A stretch of 64,000 nucleotides of DNA from Oceanobacillus kimchii X50 (GTDB lineage Bacteria > Bacillota > Bacilli > Bacillales > Amphibacillaceae), in NCBI RefSeq assembly GCF_000340475.1, contig NZ_CM001792.1, positions 846,311-910,310 on the forward strand, written 5' to 3'. The position numbers were made by a program, and so were the translations under genes. This document shows positions 9,497-17,502 of this stretch, one piece after another; position 1 is the first letter of the stretch, and each line of letters opens with the position of its first letter. The notes beneath the pieces were generated by a model. It did not search any database. It saw only the letters and a list, made by a program, of their open reading frames with translations, and was not told the origin of the DNA.

Positions 9497-10537
9497 TTAA
9501 TTAAAATAGGAATCTACTAAATCACTTTTAACGTCATCTAACTTCTTATATTGATAGTTTGGTTTTTTATCTTTATCGATAACGATAGATCTCACTCCTT
9601 CATAAAAATCATTTGATTTTAAGAAGTTCTTAGCAAGTATTAAATCCATATTAAAGCAATCCTCTAAAGATTTTTCTTTCCCTCTCCTTAATTGCTCTAA
9701 TGTTACTTTCAAGGAAATAGGTGATTTTGTTAATAATAGTTGTTTAGTTTTGTTGGAAAAATCACTATCCGCACTCTCTAAAGATGCAAAAATCTGTTCT
9801 AAAGTGGAATGAGAAAAATATTTGTCGATTGCAGAACGGCGATTCTCTAAATTACTTTGACCTAATGATGAAGTGAATTTCTGCACAATATTATCTATAG
9901 AATGGTTAATATCCTTCTCTGTTGTCCAATCTTTTTCCATAATTTCTTGGATGAACGTGTCTAAGTTATCTGTTGTAATATAGTGATCTGCTGCATTTGC
10001 ATAAATCGCATCAGTCCCAGAAATAACGGATGCAGATAAAGCAAGATAATAACCAATTTTTCCTGGAGCTTGATTAAAAAAGTAGGATGCTCCAACGTCA
10101 GGGAAAAAGCCAATATTCATTTCTGGCATTGCCCATTTTGTTCGTTCTGTTACAATGCGGTGACTTGCCCCGTACGTTAATCCAACTCCTCCTCCCATCG
10201 TAACACCGTCTAGAATCGCTATTATAGGTTTTGGATAATGATAAATAAGAGCATCTGTCTTGTATTCTAGTTGAAAAAAACGAATAGCTTGTTGATATTT
10301 AGATTCACTCTCTTTTGCTTGATAAAGTGTTTTGATGTCTCCTCCTGCACAAAATCCTTTAGGGCCATTCCCTGAGAATATGATAAATTTAATACTGGAG
10401 TCATTTTTCCAACTTTTTAATTGTTGATAAATCAATTCAATCATGCGTTGAGATATCGAATTAATCGCTTTTGGACGATTTAACTCTATGGTTCCAACCC
10501 CATTTTTTTCACTAAATAATACAACATCTTGTTCCAT
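9497..10537 (-). CDS. 3-hydroxyisobutyryl-CoA hydrolase (enoyl-CoA hydratase superfamily)
   Basis: Hydrolyses 3-hydroxyisobutyryl-CoA to free 3-hydroxyisobutyrate, the step before MmsB. The crotonase fold shows the CoA-binding GFCAGGDIKTLY and the oxyanion-hole segment DGVTMGGGVGL. At 346 aa it is longer than ordinary enoyl-CoA hydratases (~260) and equals the HIBCH group; MPEMNIGFFPDVGASYF is also HIBCH-like. An upstream ATG at 10594 is in frame, but GAAGGAGAG sits seven bases before the ATG at 10537, which I take as the start. It converges on the mmsBA operon. With the acyl-CoA dehydrogenase, MmsB and MmsA it supplies four of the five steps from isobutyryl-CoA; a methacrylyl-CoA hydratase is not in the window. 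Confidence 0.88.
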   Translation of the reverse strand: MEQDVVLFSEKNGVGTIELNRPKAINSISQRMIELIYQQLKSWKNDSSIKFIIFSGNGPKGFCAGGDIKTLYQAKESESKYQQAIRFFQLEYKTDALIYHYPKPIIAILDGVTMGGGVGLTYGASHRIVTERTKWAMPEMNIGFFPDVGASYFFNQAPGKIGYYLALSASVISGTDAIYANAADHYITTDNLDTFIQEIMEKDWTTEKDINHSIDNIVQKFTSSLGQSNLENRRSAIDKYFSHSTLEQIFASLESADSDFSNKTKQLLLTKSPISLKVTLEQLRRGKEKSLEDCFNMDLILAKNFLKSNDFYEGVRSIVIDKDKKPNYQYKKLDDVKSDLVDSYFN

Positions 10538-10566
10538 TTCAATCTCTCCTTCACTCTTCGATTTTT

Positions 10567-10581
10567 GGATAACGCTTACAT
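10567..10581 (-). promoter_or_regulatory. candidate cre site upstream of the 3-hydroxyisobutyryl-CoA hydrolase gene
   Basis: ATGTAAGCGTTATCC on the minus strand matches the cre consensus at all but the last position and lies 30-44 bases before the chosen start codon. It suggests glucose repression of valine catabolism by CcpA; binding is inferred. Confidence 0.4.
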
Positions 10582-10652
10582 AACCGAAGATCAAATCTTG
10601 AATTTAATCATCTATTCTAAGTATTCTATTAATTATATTGTACCATCCATTA

Positions 10653-10695
10653 CTATAAAGTGAAACTTCATTCAATGGGTATTCTCCACTGAATG
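10653..10695 (+). repeat. dispersed palindromic motif, copy S1
   Basis: The segment 10653-10674 contains AGTGAAACTTCATTCA, found inverted at 45716-45735. Here it runs into a hairpin (CATTCAATGG at 10669-10678 with CCACTGAATG at 10686-10695, one G-T mismatch position). Confidence 0.5.
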
Positions 10696-10842
10696 AACGA
10701 TCAGTTTATCCACTTCTATCACCTTTGATAAGCAAGGATTACTGCATCTTACATACGGAATAAAATCACATTGTATAATAATGATTAAATTATCTTATTA
10801 TAGGGAACAAAAGATGTAGAACTTAAAAGAAAGAGGGATAAG

Positions 10843-11778
10843 ATGAAAGCAATTGTAATTCATAACTATGGACACGCGGATGAACTTTATGAACAAGATG
10901 TCCCTGAACCTAAATTAAAAGATAATCAAATTTTAATCGAACAATATGCAACATCTATTAATCCAATCGATTGGAAAATACGTGAAGGTTATTTTAAGGA
11001 TGGATTTAATTTCGATTTTCCAGTTATTTTAGGCTGGGACTCTGCTGGTGTCGTAGCTGAAGTTGGAAAAGATGTAAGTCAGTTTAAGGTTGGTGATCGT
11101 GTATTTTCACGACCAGCAACAACAGCTCAAGGAACTTATGCAGAATTCGTAGCTGTAGATAAATCGAGAGTGGCGAAACTTCCAGAAAATGTATCGTTTG
11201 AAGAAGCGGCAAGTGTTCCTCTGGCAGGTCTTACTGCTTGGCAATGTCTGATAGATTTCTCAAATATAAAGAAAGGTGACAACGTTCTTATTCATGCTGG
11301 CTCTGGTGGGGTTGGTAGCTTCGCCATTCAATTTGCCAAACATTTTGGTGCTTATGTAGCCACTACGGCAAGTGACAAAAATGAATCATTAGTAAAAGAA
11401 TTAGGGGCCGATCGATTCATTAATTATAAAGAAGAGAATTTTCACGAAGTTCTAAAGGATTATGATATTGTTGTCGACACATTAGGTGGAGACATATTAG
11501 AACAAAGTTTTGAAGTATTAAAAGAAGGTGGAAAACTAGTTTCCATTGCTGGTAATCCAGATGAAGAAAAAGCAAAAGAAAAAGGGATAAAAGCTGGGTT
11601 CCTTTGGTTAGAAGAGAACGGCAAACAACTTAGTGAAATAGCTGAGCTTTTGAAAACAGGTGAAGCAAAACCGGTTATTGGTCACACATTCCCATTTACG
11701 GAACAAGGATTGCGAGAAGCACATCAATTAAGTGAAACACATCATGCTAGAGGGAAAATTGTAATAAAAATTAAATAA
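10843..11778 (+). CDS. NADP-dependent zinc-independent quinone/alkenal-type oxidoreductase (MDR family)
   Basis: Medium-chain dehydrogenase/reductase of the quinone oxidoreductase type. The GroES-like N-terminal domain (about 1-125) carries GWDSAGVVAEVG. The Rossmann domain (about 128-250) has the nucleotide-binding AGSGGVG at 152-158. The catalytic and structural zinc cysteines of alcohol dehydrogenases are absent. At 311 aa it has the usual length. The start follows AAAGAGGG. It stands alone, so its physiological substrate (quinone, enal or enone) cannot be inferred. Confidence 0.85.
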   Translation: MKAIVIHNYGHADELYEQDVPEPKLKDNQILIEQYATSINPIDWKIREGYFKDGFNFDFPVILGWDSAGVVAEVGKDVSQFKVGDRVFSRPATTAQGTYAEFVAVDKSRVAKLPENVSFEEAASVPLAGLTAWQCLIDFSNIKKGDNVLIHAGSGGVGSFAIQFAKHFGAYVATTASDKNESLVKELGADRFINYKEENFHEVLKDYDIVVDTLGGDILEQSFEVLKEGGKLVSIAGNPDEEKAKEKGIKAGFLWLEENGKQLSEIAELLKTGEAKPVIGHTFPFTEQGLREAHQLSETHHARGKIVIKIK

Positions 11779-11786
11779 AATTGAAA

Positions 11787-12074
11787 GAGGATGGGACATA
11801 ATTAAAAGCTTTGCTCAAAATACGGATGGATATCTAGAATAAGCGTAAGAAATATAGGACTCCTTGAAAATCAAAAATTGATTTTCTGCGTGCGATGCAA
11901 TGCTGTCGAGGTCTTCCTTGTCCTGTGGGAAAAAGGACTAGGTGAGCCCCCGATGCATTAGCAACCGTAGGCTCATCAGCCACCCACGAAAAACGAAGTA
12001 TATTTCTGAAGCGGGTTTTCAAAATTCAATTATTCGGATTTAGCTTTTGTATGTATACTTTTGTCCCCTCCTTT
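11787..12074. repeat. large imperfect-palindrome intergenic element with GGGACA termini
   Basis: The 312-base gap before the next gene is almost filled by one element. Its ends are inverted (GAGGATGGGACATAA on the left, TTTTGTCCCCTCC on the right). Inside are further inverted blocks: AAAAGCT/AGCTTTT, AGAAATATA/TATATTTCT and GATGCAAT/GATGCATT-like arms, plus a perfect local hairpin GAAAATCA...TGATTTTC. A comparable class of intergenic repeats beginning GGGACA is known in staphylococci and other Bacillales. Any coding ORF inside looks accidental. Confidence 0.6.
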
Positions 12075-12090
12075 TGAATGATTAAATTGT

Positions 12091-12480
12091 CTACTGAGTT
12101 AGAAATACAATATATTGTAGGCCATCTTTGTTTTTATACAATTCCACTAGAAAAGGAATTTGTTGTATACAAATTAAATTAGAGCTTCTTACTACTTTTA
12201 ATTTATGTATAGAAAGAACATCTAGGAGATTATTCAAAACTTCTATATTGGTATTATCACTAGCTGAAATTTCGAAAACATATCCATCTAACCCTTCTAT
12301 TTGGGCACATTTACAAAAATGTATAAAAGAAGGGACGCTTTTCTCAATATTGTTCTCTATACTTCTATTAGAATTCCATTCATAACTGCCCCATAGTTTC
12401 TTTTCTGTAATTTTACCAGTCGATTGATTGATAAGAGCTCTATATCTTTTTAATGACAATGTTGTTGTTGGATCATGCAT
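12091..12480 (-). CDS. uncharacterised 129-aa protein coupled to a MazG-like gene
   Basis: I do not recognise this family. It is a soluble mixed alpha/beta protein with no signal peptide or membrane segment. An N-terminal basic stretch (about 8-30) precedes a YVFEISASDNTNIEVLNNLL segment and a hydrophobic C-terminal strand. Its ATG overlaps the stop of the upstream MazG-like gene (TAATG), so the two are translationally coupled and probably act in the same process. Both proteins begin MHD, perhaps by chance. Confidence 0.6.
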   Translation of the reverse strand: MHDPTTTLSLKRYRALINQSTGKITEKKLWGSYEWNSNRSIENNIEKSVPSFIHFCKCAQIEGLDGYVFEISASDNTNIEVLNNLLDVLSIHKLKVVRSSNLICIQQIPFLVELYKNKDGLQYIVFLTQ

Positions 12481-13013
12481 TAAGGAAAAGCGGTTTTTAT
12501 CTCTTTTAGCAGATTTTTTAACACACGATCAATAGAATGGAATAAGTTAAACTTAAAGTTATTTGCAAGAAGAAAGAGATATTTATGTAAAAAAGCAACT
12601 TCCAAACCTAAATTTCGATCTTTTTCAGTAGGTTTTTTTATTTTGTCTCCATCATAATGATTAATGATTCGTGCAATTTTACCTGCTTGAATTTGGATAT
12701 AAAAAAATAGATCCGTGACAGAATGATCACTGCTTAGCTCTTGTAATTCTTTTGTTTTTGTTGGAATATCTATTTTATTATATACTTTTTCTAAATTATT
12801 TTTATATTGGTTAGCTAAGCAAGTGGAGATAATATAAATATCCGCTATTTCTTCTTTCAACTCATCTATTTTAGAATTTTTTTCTAAAATTAACTCTGCT
12901 AATTCCCCAATCTCTTCTTGTAGCCTGGCAAGCGCAGATATGGATCGCCAGTATCCGCCTAAGTTTTGAATATGTTTGTCAATATTACTCTGATATATAT
13001 AAATGTCATGCAT
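12480..13013 (-). CDS. MazG-like nucleotide pyrophosphohydrolase
   Basis: All-alpha NTP pyrophosphatase related to MazG/dUTPase-like enzymes. The metal-binding signature is visible as E33-E34-x-x-E37 and E55-x-x-D58 (LQEEIGELAELI...KEEIADIYII). The second half (about 88-178) repeats the helical pattern (IQIQAGKIARIINHY) but lacks the acidic residues, which suggests an internal duplication with one degenerate half. The ORF can extend upstream, but GAAAAGGAGG ends seven bases before the ATG at 13013, which I choose. It is the first gene of a coupled pair with an unknown 129-aa protein and diverges from an ArsR-type gene. The substrate is unknown. Confidence 0.72.
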   Translation of the reverse strand: MHDIYIYQSNIDKHIQNLGGYWRSISALARLQEEIGELAELILEKNSKIDELKEEIADIYIISTCLANQYKNNLEKVYNKIDIPTKTKELQELSSDHSVTDLFFYIQIQAGKIARIINHYDGDKIKKPTEKDRNLGLEVAFLHKYLFLLANNFKFNLFHSIDRVLKNLLKEIKTAFP

Positions 13014-13106
13014 ATATACCCCTCCTTTTCGTAAGTATAACAAAAAGTTTTAATCTAATTATTCAAACAATTATTCCTTTTAATTTTAATATCGTATACA
13101 ATACAT

Positions 13107-13122
13107 ATAACTAAAAAGTTAT
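13107..13122 (+). promoter_or_regulatory. inverted repeat, possible ArsR operator
   Basis: ATAACT-AAAA-AGTTAT is a perfect 6-bp inverted repeat 20 bases upstream of the ArsR-type gene, where an autoregulatory operator would be expected. Confidence 0.35.
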
Positions 13123-13142
13123 CTAAAGGAAGTAACACACAT

Positions 13143-13448
13143 ATGGTGAATTTATATAAATTACTTGCAGATCCAACTAGAAAAAAAATACTCTCCCTAA
13201 CAGCGAAGAGAGAGTATACACAAAAAGAACTGGTTTCGTCATTTGACATGAGTCAGCCTGGAATTAAGAAACATATTGATATGTTAATTGATGAAAAATT
13301 ACTTTTAATAAGAAGGGAGGGAAAGTACAATTACTATCGTTTAAATCAATCATTGTTTGAAAAAGAAGCAATACAGGCGAAGAAAGAAATTAATCATATA
13401 CTGAAGTCTAAACTAGATCGTCTAAACGATTTTTTAGAGGAGGAATAG
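13143..13448 (+). CDS. ArsR-family HTH transcriptional regulator
   Basis: A 101-aa winged-helix repressor: LADPTRKKILSLT at the N-terminus, then a helix-turn-helix in about residues 27-60 (SQPGIKKHIDMLIDEKLL) and a wing with RREGKYNYYRL. No cysteine-based metal site is apparent. The start follows AAAGGAAGTAA. The stop lies just before an SRPBCC (AHSA1-like) gene. Such ArsR/AHSA1 pairs are a common two-gene arrangement in Firmicutes. Confidence 0.85.
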   Translation: MVNLYKLLADPTRKKILSLTAKREYTQKELVSSFDMSQPGIKKHIDMLIDEKLLLIRREGKYNYYRLNQSLFEKEAIQAKKEINHILKSKLDRLNDFLEEE

Positions 13449-13449
13449 A

Positions 13450-14137
13450 ATGGAATGGGTTAGTATAGCAAAAAAGGAAATAGTTATAAATACACGTATT
13501 GAAAAGGTTTTGGGAAGCAGTAACGATACCTGAGCTTCGAAATAAATGGGAAACAAGGCAGTGTGAAATTGATTTGCGAAAAGGAGGTAAGATATATTTA
13601 GATTATGGTTGGAATGTAACTTATGAAGGGGTAATTATTGAATTTATAGAAAATGAAAAATTAGTATTAGAAGATGTAGATGGTTTTCATACTACATGGA
13701 CGCTTCAATCACAGGGAGAAGGAACGAAAGTCTCCATTGAATACACGGGAAATTGGATTGGTGATCACGGTATTGCAGAAATGGAAAATATGCTTTTTGG
13801 AACATTTCAGTTCATGTTAAATCTAAAAACTGTAATCGAGGACAATTATGACCAACGTAAGCAGTTCTGGAATAGTTGGTTAGGATTAAATACTCGAACA
13901 GAAATAGATCGAATTAAAGTTGTTCATGTGCATGAAAATACTCCTGCTTCGGGTAAAGTTAAAGAGGGAGACTATATTCATGCTGTAAATGGAGAAGTTG
14001 TGAATCATTATGATGGTTGTGAAATTGCTATAACACATCAGCCGGTGGGAACAAAAATAAAGCTTGATATAGTAAGAAATGATGAAAAAATCAAAGTTAC
14101 AGCAAACACCATTCCTTTTGGAACGATAATAAAATAA
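13450..14137 (+). pseudogene. SRPBCC (AHSA1-like) protein with C-terminal PDZ-like domain, apparent frameshift
   Basis: The intact part (open from a TTG at 13499 to 14137) begins inside the SRPBCC fold: FWEAVTIPELRNKW continues through a lipid/hydrophobic-pocket domain to about residue 125. It ends in a PDZ-like segment (about 138-205: ASGKVKEGDYIHAVNGEVV). The missing N-terminus is found in another frame from ATG 13450, as MEWVSIAKKEIVINTRIEKV, exactly the AHSA1 beginning. Joining the frames at GAAAAGGTTTTGGGAA (about 13502-13517) requires removing one T, giving the family motif EKVWEAV. It is therefore a frameshifted gene, a sequencing error, or less likely a slippage site. It follows the ArsR gene directly. 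Confidence 0.72.
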
Positions 14138-14166
14138 TAGATTATTGCCTTTTTCTGAAAATAGCC

Positions 14167-14195
14167 TTGCGAATTAATTTAAAATTGTGTAAGAT
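14167..14195 (+). promoter_or_regulatory. sigma-A promoter for the tandem T-box leader
   Basis: TTGCGA (14167-14172), a 17-base spacer and TAAGAT (14190-14195) lie just upstream of the first T-box. Confidence 0.65.
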
Positions 14196-14199
14196 ATGT

Positions 14200-14451
14200 T
14201 TAATATTAAGAAGTGCGAAGATAAGGACATGAATTACTTGGTATAGTTCCCAGAGAAGGAAGAATTGGTGAGAACTTCCTAACTAGTAAAAGTAATTTAC
14301 CACCTTGGAGTTGTGTTAGGGTAACAACTAACACCGTTAGCGACGTTATAGCAATTAAGCCAAGAATAGCTATAAGCAGCTGTTCGGAAATTTGGGTGGA
14401 ACCACGGAAAACACATTTCGTCCCTTGTTATAGGGAGAATGTGTTTTTTTT
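14200..14451 (+). ncRNA. T-box leader 1 (threonine, ACC specifier)
   Basis: tRNA-sensing riboswitch. It has the stem I AGAGAAGGAAG block, a GGTGAGAACTTCC apical part, the specifier ACC (14299-14301) followed by A, and the conserved TTTGGGTGGAACCACGG T-box sequence at 14391-14407. A terminator stem (AAACACATT with AATGTGTTT) and a T-run end at 14451. Uncharged tRNA-Thr would favour the antiterminator. Confidence 0.93.
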
Positions 14452-14559
14452 ACAATTTTTTCTCGCATGTAATAGGTAGCAAGTCTATGTAGCTTAGTCA
14501 GACAGGATAAGTAGGGGAAGAACAAACCCGCCATTAAATCAAGTATAAATTTATATTAA

Positions 14560-14799
14560 ATGTTGAAGAGGACATGAGAAGCTTTACTACATTTACAGAG
14601 AAGGAAGATAGCTGAGAACTTCCTAATTGTTTGTAAGTTTCTTACCACCTTGGAGTTGTGTTTGGGGTAACAACCAACACCGTGAATGCGACGTTATAGC
14701 AATGAAGCCGAGGATAGTTAGAATAGCTATTCGGAAATTTGGGTGGAACCACGGATAGAACATATTCGTCCCTTGTATAGGGATGGATATGTTTTTTTA
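14560..14799 (+). ncRNA. T-box leader 2 (threonine, ACC specifier)
   Basis: A second complete T-box leader, clearly a duplicate of the first. It has AGAGAAGGAAG, CTGAGAACTTCC, the specifier ACC at 14644-14646, TTTGGGTGGAACCACGG at 14738-14754 and a terminator (AACATAT with ATATGTT plus T-run) ending at about 14799. The roughly 100 bases between the two leaders show no clear feature. Tandem T-boxes in series give a tighter switch, as known for thrZ of Bacillus subtilis. Confidence 0.93.
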
Positions 14800-14826
14800 T
14801 ATATTTAAAAAAAGGAGTGAAAGAAA

Positions 14827-16737
14827 TTGAATGAGTTCATAGTTATCGAATTAGCAGATAATCAACAAATAAAGGTGGAGAAAGGTACGGCACTTATAGA
14901 AGTGGCAAGGAAGATTGCAACAAGTTTGGGTAAAAAAGCAATTGCAGGTAATTTCAATGGTTTACCTGTCTCAATAAACGATTTATTAATGGAGTCTGGC
15001 AAGCTAGAAATCATTAGCATCGATTCAAATGAAGGCTTATCCGCTATAAGACAAACAGCAGCACGTGTATTCATCCATGCAATACAAAGAGTATTTGGCG
15101 ATGCAAATTTAGGAGTTGGGAATCAAACAGAGAATGGATTCTATTATGATTTTCACTCAAATTATCGTATATCAAAAGAAAATTTTAACGTTATTGAAGA
15201 AGAAATGAAAAAGATTATTTCCGAAGATATCCCGATTGTCGCAAAATTGCTCTCACGTCAGGAAGCAATTCAACTATTTGAATCATATAATCAAAGTTAC
15301 AAAGTGGAACTTATAAATGAGTATAAACAAGATATGGTAAGTGTGTATCGACAAGGACAATTTGTTGATATCTTTGAAGGTCCTCATCTTCCTTCTACAG
15401 GTTGGTTAAAAGCATATAAGCTTTTAGAAGTATCCGGAGTTTATTGGAAAGGAGAAGATACAAATGATGTTTTGCAACGAGTATATGGTATTGCCTTTCG
15501 TAACAACAAAGAATTAAATGAACATTTAAAAAGGATAGAAGAAGCTAAGAAAAGAGATCATCGAAATTTAGGCAAACAACTAGAATTATTCATGTTTTCA
15601 AATGAAGCGCCAGGTATGCCTTTTTACTTACCTAAAGGTCAAATAATACGACAAGCTTTAGAAGATTATTCAAGAGAAGTACAGCGTAAATCGGGATATA
15701 ATGAAGTACGCACACCGTCTATGATGAATCAAAAGTTATGGGAAGAATCCGGTCATTGGAATCATTATCATGAAAATATGTATTTTTCGGAAGTAGATAA
15801 AACGAACTTTGCTTTAAAACCGATGAATTGTCCTGGTCATATGCTGATTTTTAAAGATAAATTGTATTCTTATCGTGATCTTCCTGTACGAATCGCAGAA
15901 TTTGGTCAAGTGCATCGGCATGAATTTAGTGGTGCATTAAATGGACTCCTCCGTGTACGAACTTTTTGTCAAGATGACGCTCATATATTTATACGTGAGG
16001 ATCAGATGGTAGAAGAGATACGCAATGTTTTTCGACTAGTTGATGAGGTATATCAAACATTTGGTTTTTCATACAAAGTAGAATTATCTACTCGACCTGA
16101 AAAATCACTAGGAAATGATGCGTTTTGGAACGATTCTGAGGCAGCACTTATACAAGTGCTGGATAGTTTGGGCATAGACTATGTGCTAAACGAAGGGGAT
16201 GGTGCATTTTATGGCCCAAAAATCGACTTCCATATCGAGGATGCTTTACATCGGAGTCATCAATGTGCAACGATTCAACTGGATTATCAAATGCCAGAGA
16301 AATTTAATTTGTCTTATATTAATGAGAATAATGAGAAAGTGCGACCAGTAGTTATTCATCGCGCAATTTTTGGATCAATTGACCGTTTCTTAGGAATTCT
16401 AATCGAGCATTATGCTGGTGCTTTTCCAACATGGTTAGCTCCGACTCAAGTCAAAATATTACCAGTAGCCGGGGCGCATGAAGAATACGCTAATGCTCTA
16501 AAAGAAATTTTGCTTAGTCACAATATTCGTGTGGAAATTGATTACCGTAATGAAAAGTTAGGATATAGAATCAGGGAAGCACAGTTAGAAAAACTTCCGT
16601 ATGTTTTAGTAGTTGGTAATCAAGAGGTAAATGAAAATATTGTTAATGTAAGAAAATATGGAGAAAAAACATCGGTGATTGTAAATGTTGAGGATTTTAT
16701 TTCAAAAGTATGTGATGAGATAAAGACAAAAAGATAA
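14827..16737 (+). CDS. thrS: threonyl-tRNA synthetase paralogue with degenerate editing site
   Basis: Class II synthetase charging tRNA-Thr. The TGS domain (about 1-64) is followed by the N2 editing-fold domain (about 65-225), the catalytic core (about 245-530) with Zn ligands Cys335 (MNCPGHM) and His386 (QDDAHIF), motif 2 VHRHEFSG, and the anticodon-binding domain (about 540-636). The editing site is altered. The family's RHxxAH motif reads RQTAAR (Gln76 and Arg80 replace both histidines), and DxCxGPH reads DIFEGPH (Phe183 replaces the cysteine; His187 remains). Aminoacylation residues look intact, so serine proofreading should be impaired. Start is TTG after AAAGGAGTG, chosen because no in-frame ATG is nearby. 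Two T-boxes control it, like thrZ, the inducible second ThrRS of B. subtilis. Whether another thrS exists in this genome cannot be seen here. Confidence 0.95.
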   Translation: MNEFIVIELADNQQIKVEKGTALIEVARKIATSLGKKAIAGNFNGLPVSINDLLMESGKLEIISIDSNEGLSAIRQTAARVFIHAIQRVFGDANLGVGNQTENGFYYDFHSNYRISKENFNVIEEEMKKIISEDIPIVAKLLSRQEAIQLFESYNQSYKVELINEYKQDMVSVYRQGQFVDIFEGPHLPSTGWLKAYKLLEVSGVYWKGEDTNDVLQRVYGIAFRNNKELNEHLKRIEEAKKRDHRNLGKQLELFMFSNEAPGMPFYLPKGQIIRQALEDYSREVQRKSGYNEVRTPSMMNQKLWEESGHWNHYHENMYFSEVDKTNFALKPMNCPGHMLIFKDKLYSYRDLPVRIAEFGQVHRHEFSGALNGLLRVRTFCQDDAHIFIREDQMVEEIRNVFRLVDEVYQTFGFSYKVELSTRPEKSLGNDAFWNDSEAALIQVLDSLGIDYVLNEGDGAFYGPKIDFHIEDALHRSHQCATIQLDYQMPEKFNLSYINENNEKVRPVVIHRAIFGSIDRFLGILIEHYAGAFPTWLAPTQVKILPVAGAHEEYANALKEILLSHNIRVEIDYRNEKLGYRIREAQLEKLPYVLVVGNQEVNENIVNVRKYGEKTSVIVNVEDFISKVCDEIKTKR

Positions 16738-17014
16738 TATTCGCTGATTATTGAGTGAATATTCGTCTATAAGAATAGGATACAAACATAAGAGTTTGTG
16801 GTCAGTTTTAGTTCGGTTCTATTAACGAGAGTTGCTACAGAATGCGATGAAAGTGGTGAATAGAACCGGTCTATAAACAGAAAAAGCTTTAGAATTTCAT
16901 GATAATCGTAAACAGGATGAGCTATTAACTAAAAGACTATCGAATTTAAACAAGCTTTATATATTCAGAAATATAAGATAATATATAGATATGAAATGAT
17001 AAAGGAGAATTGTA
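16738..17014. other. intergenic region with an inverted repeat
   Basis: No gene is seen. CGGTTCTATT at about 16814-16823 and AATAGAACCG at about 16859-16868 form a perfect 10-bp stem with a ~35-base loop. No T-run follows, so it is not a clear terminator. Confidence 0.4.
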
Positions 17015-17485
17015 ATGACAATTACTTTTAGGAAAATAGATGCTTCTAATTATAAAAACGCAATATCCTTAAAGGTGAATGAGAATCAAGCAGACTTTGT
17101 AGCACCGAACTGGTTCTCGATATTGGAAGCAAATTATGAATCAGATGAAAAGCATCCATATGCGATTTATAATGATGAGGATCTTGTCGGTTTTTTCATG
17201 TACTGTTTTTATCCTGCTGATGAAGATTATCCACGTGACTCATGGTGGTTGGAACGTTATATGATTGGAAAGGATTTTCAAGGAAGAGGTTACGGTAAGA
17301 AAGCATTAAAGCAATTTTTGAAATACTTTTTTGAAAAATATAAAGTTAATGACATTCTTATTTCTGCTGTCCCTGAAAATTATCTTGCCCTTACATTGTA
17401 TGAACAAGTTGGATTCATGAGGACTGGAGAATACGTGGGTAAAGAGATAGTTTTAGAGTTATCATATTCAAGATTTAAAAAATAG
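17015..17485 (+). CDS. GNAT acetyltransferase, BltD-like (polyamine acetyltransferase)
   Basis: Acetyl-CoA-dependent N-acetyltransferase. The fold ends in the acetyl-CoA loop FQGRGYGKKAL (about 90-100) and a C-terminal YEQVGFMRTGEY strand-helix. The order of motifs (LVGFFMYCFYP, WWLERYMIGKDFQGRGYGKKA) closely resembles the spermine/spermidine acetyltransferase BltD of Bacillus subtilis, so a polyamine substrate is likely but not certain. The start follows AAAGGAGAATTG. A small membrane protein gene follows 17 bases downstream. Confidence 0.82.
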   Translation: MTITFRKIDASNYKNAISLKVNENQADFVAPNWFSILEANYESDEKHPYAIYNDEDLVGFFMYCFYPADEDYPRDSWWLERYMIGKDFQGRGYGKKALKQFLKYFFEKYKVNDILISAVPENYLALTLYEQVGFMRTGEYVGKEIVLELSYSRFKK

Positions 17486-17502
17486 TAAGGTATGGTGATA
17501 GT

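Larger units (their letters stand above)
10538..10842. other. divergent intergenic region with a palindromic repeat
   Basis: No gene is seen. It holds the candidate cre at 10567-10581 and a repeat-like hairpin at 10653-10695. The remainder is AT-rich and presumably carries the two divergent promoters, which I cannot place with confidence. Confidence 0.5.

Noticed and set aside
11834..12022. short minus-strand ORF in the palindromic element
   Set aside because: No ribosome site and no protein-like pattern; the element is better explained as a repeat.
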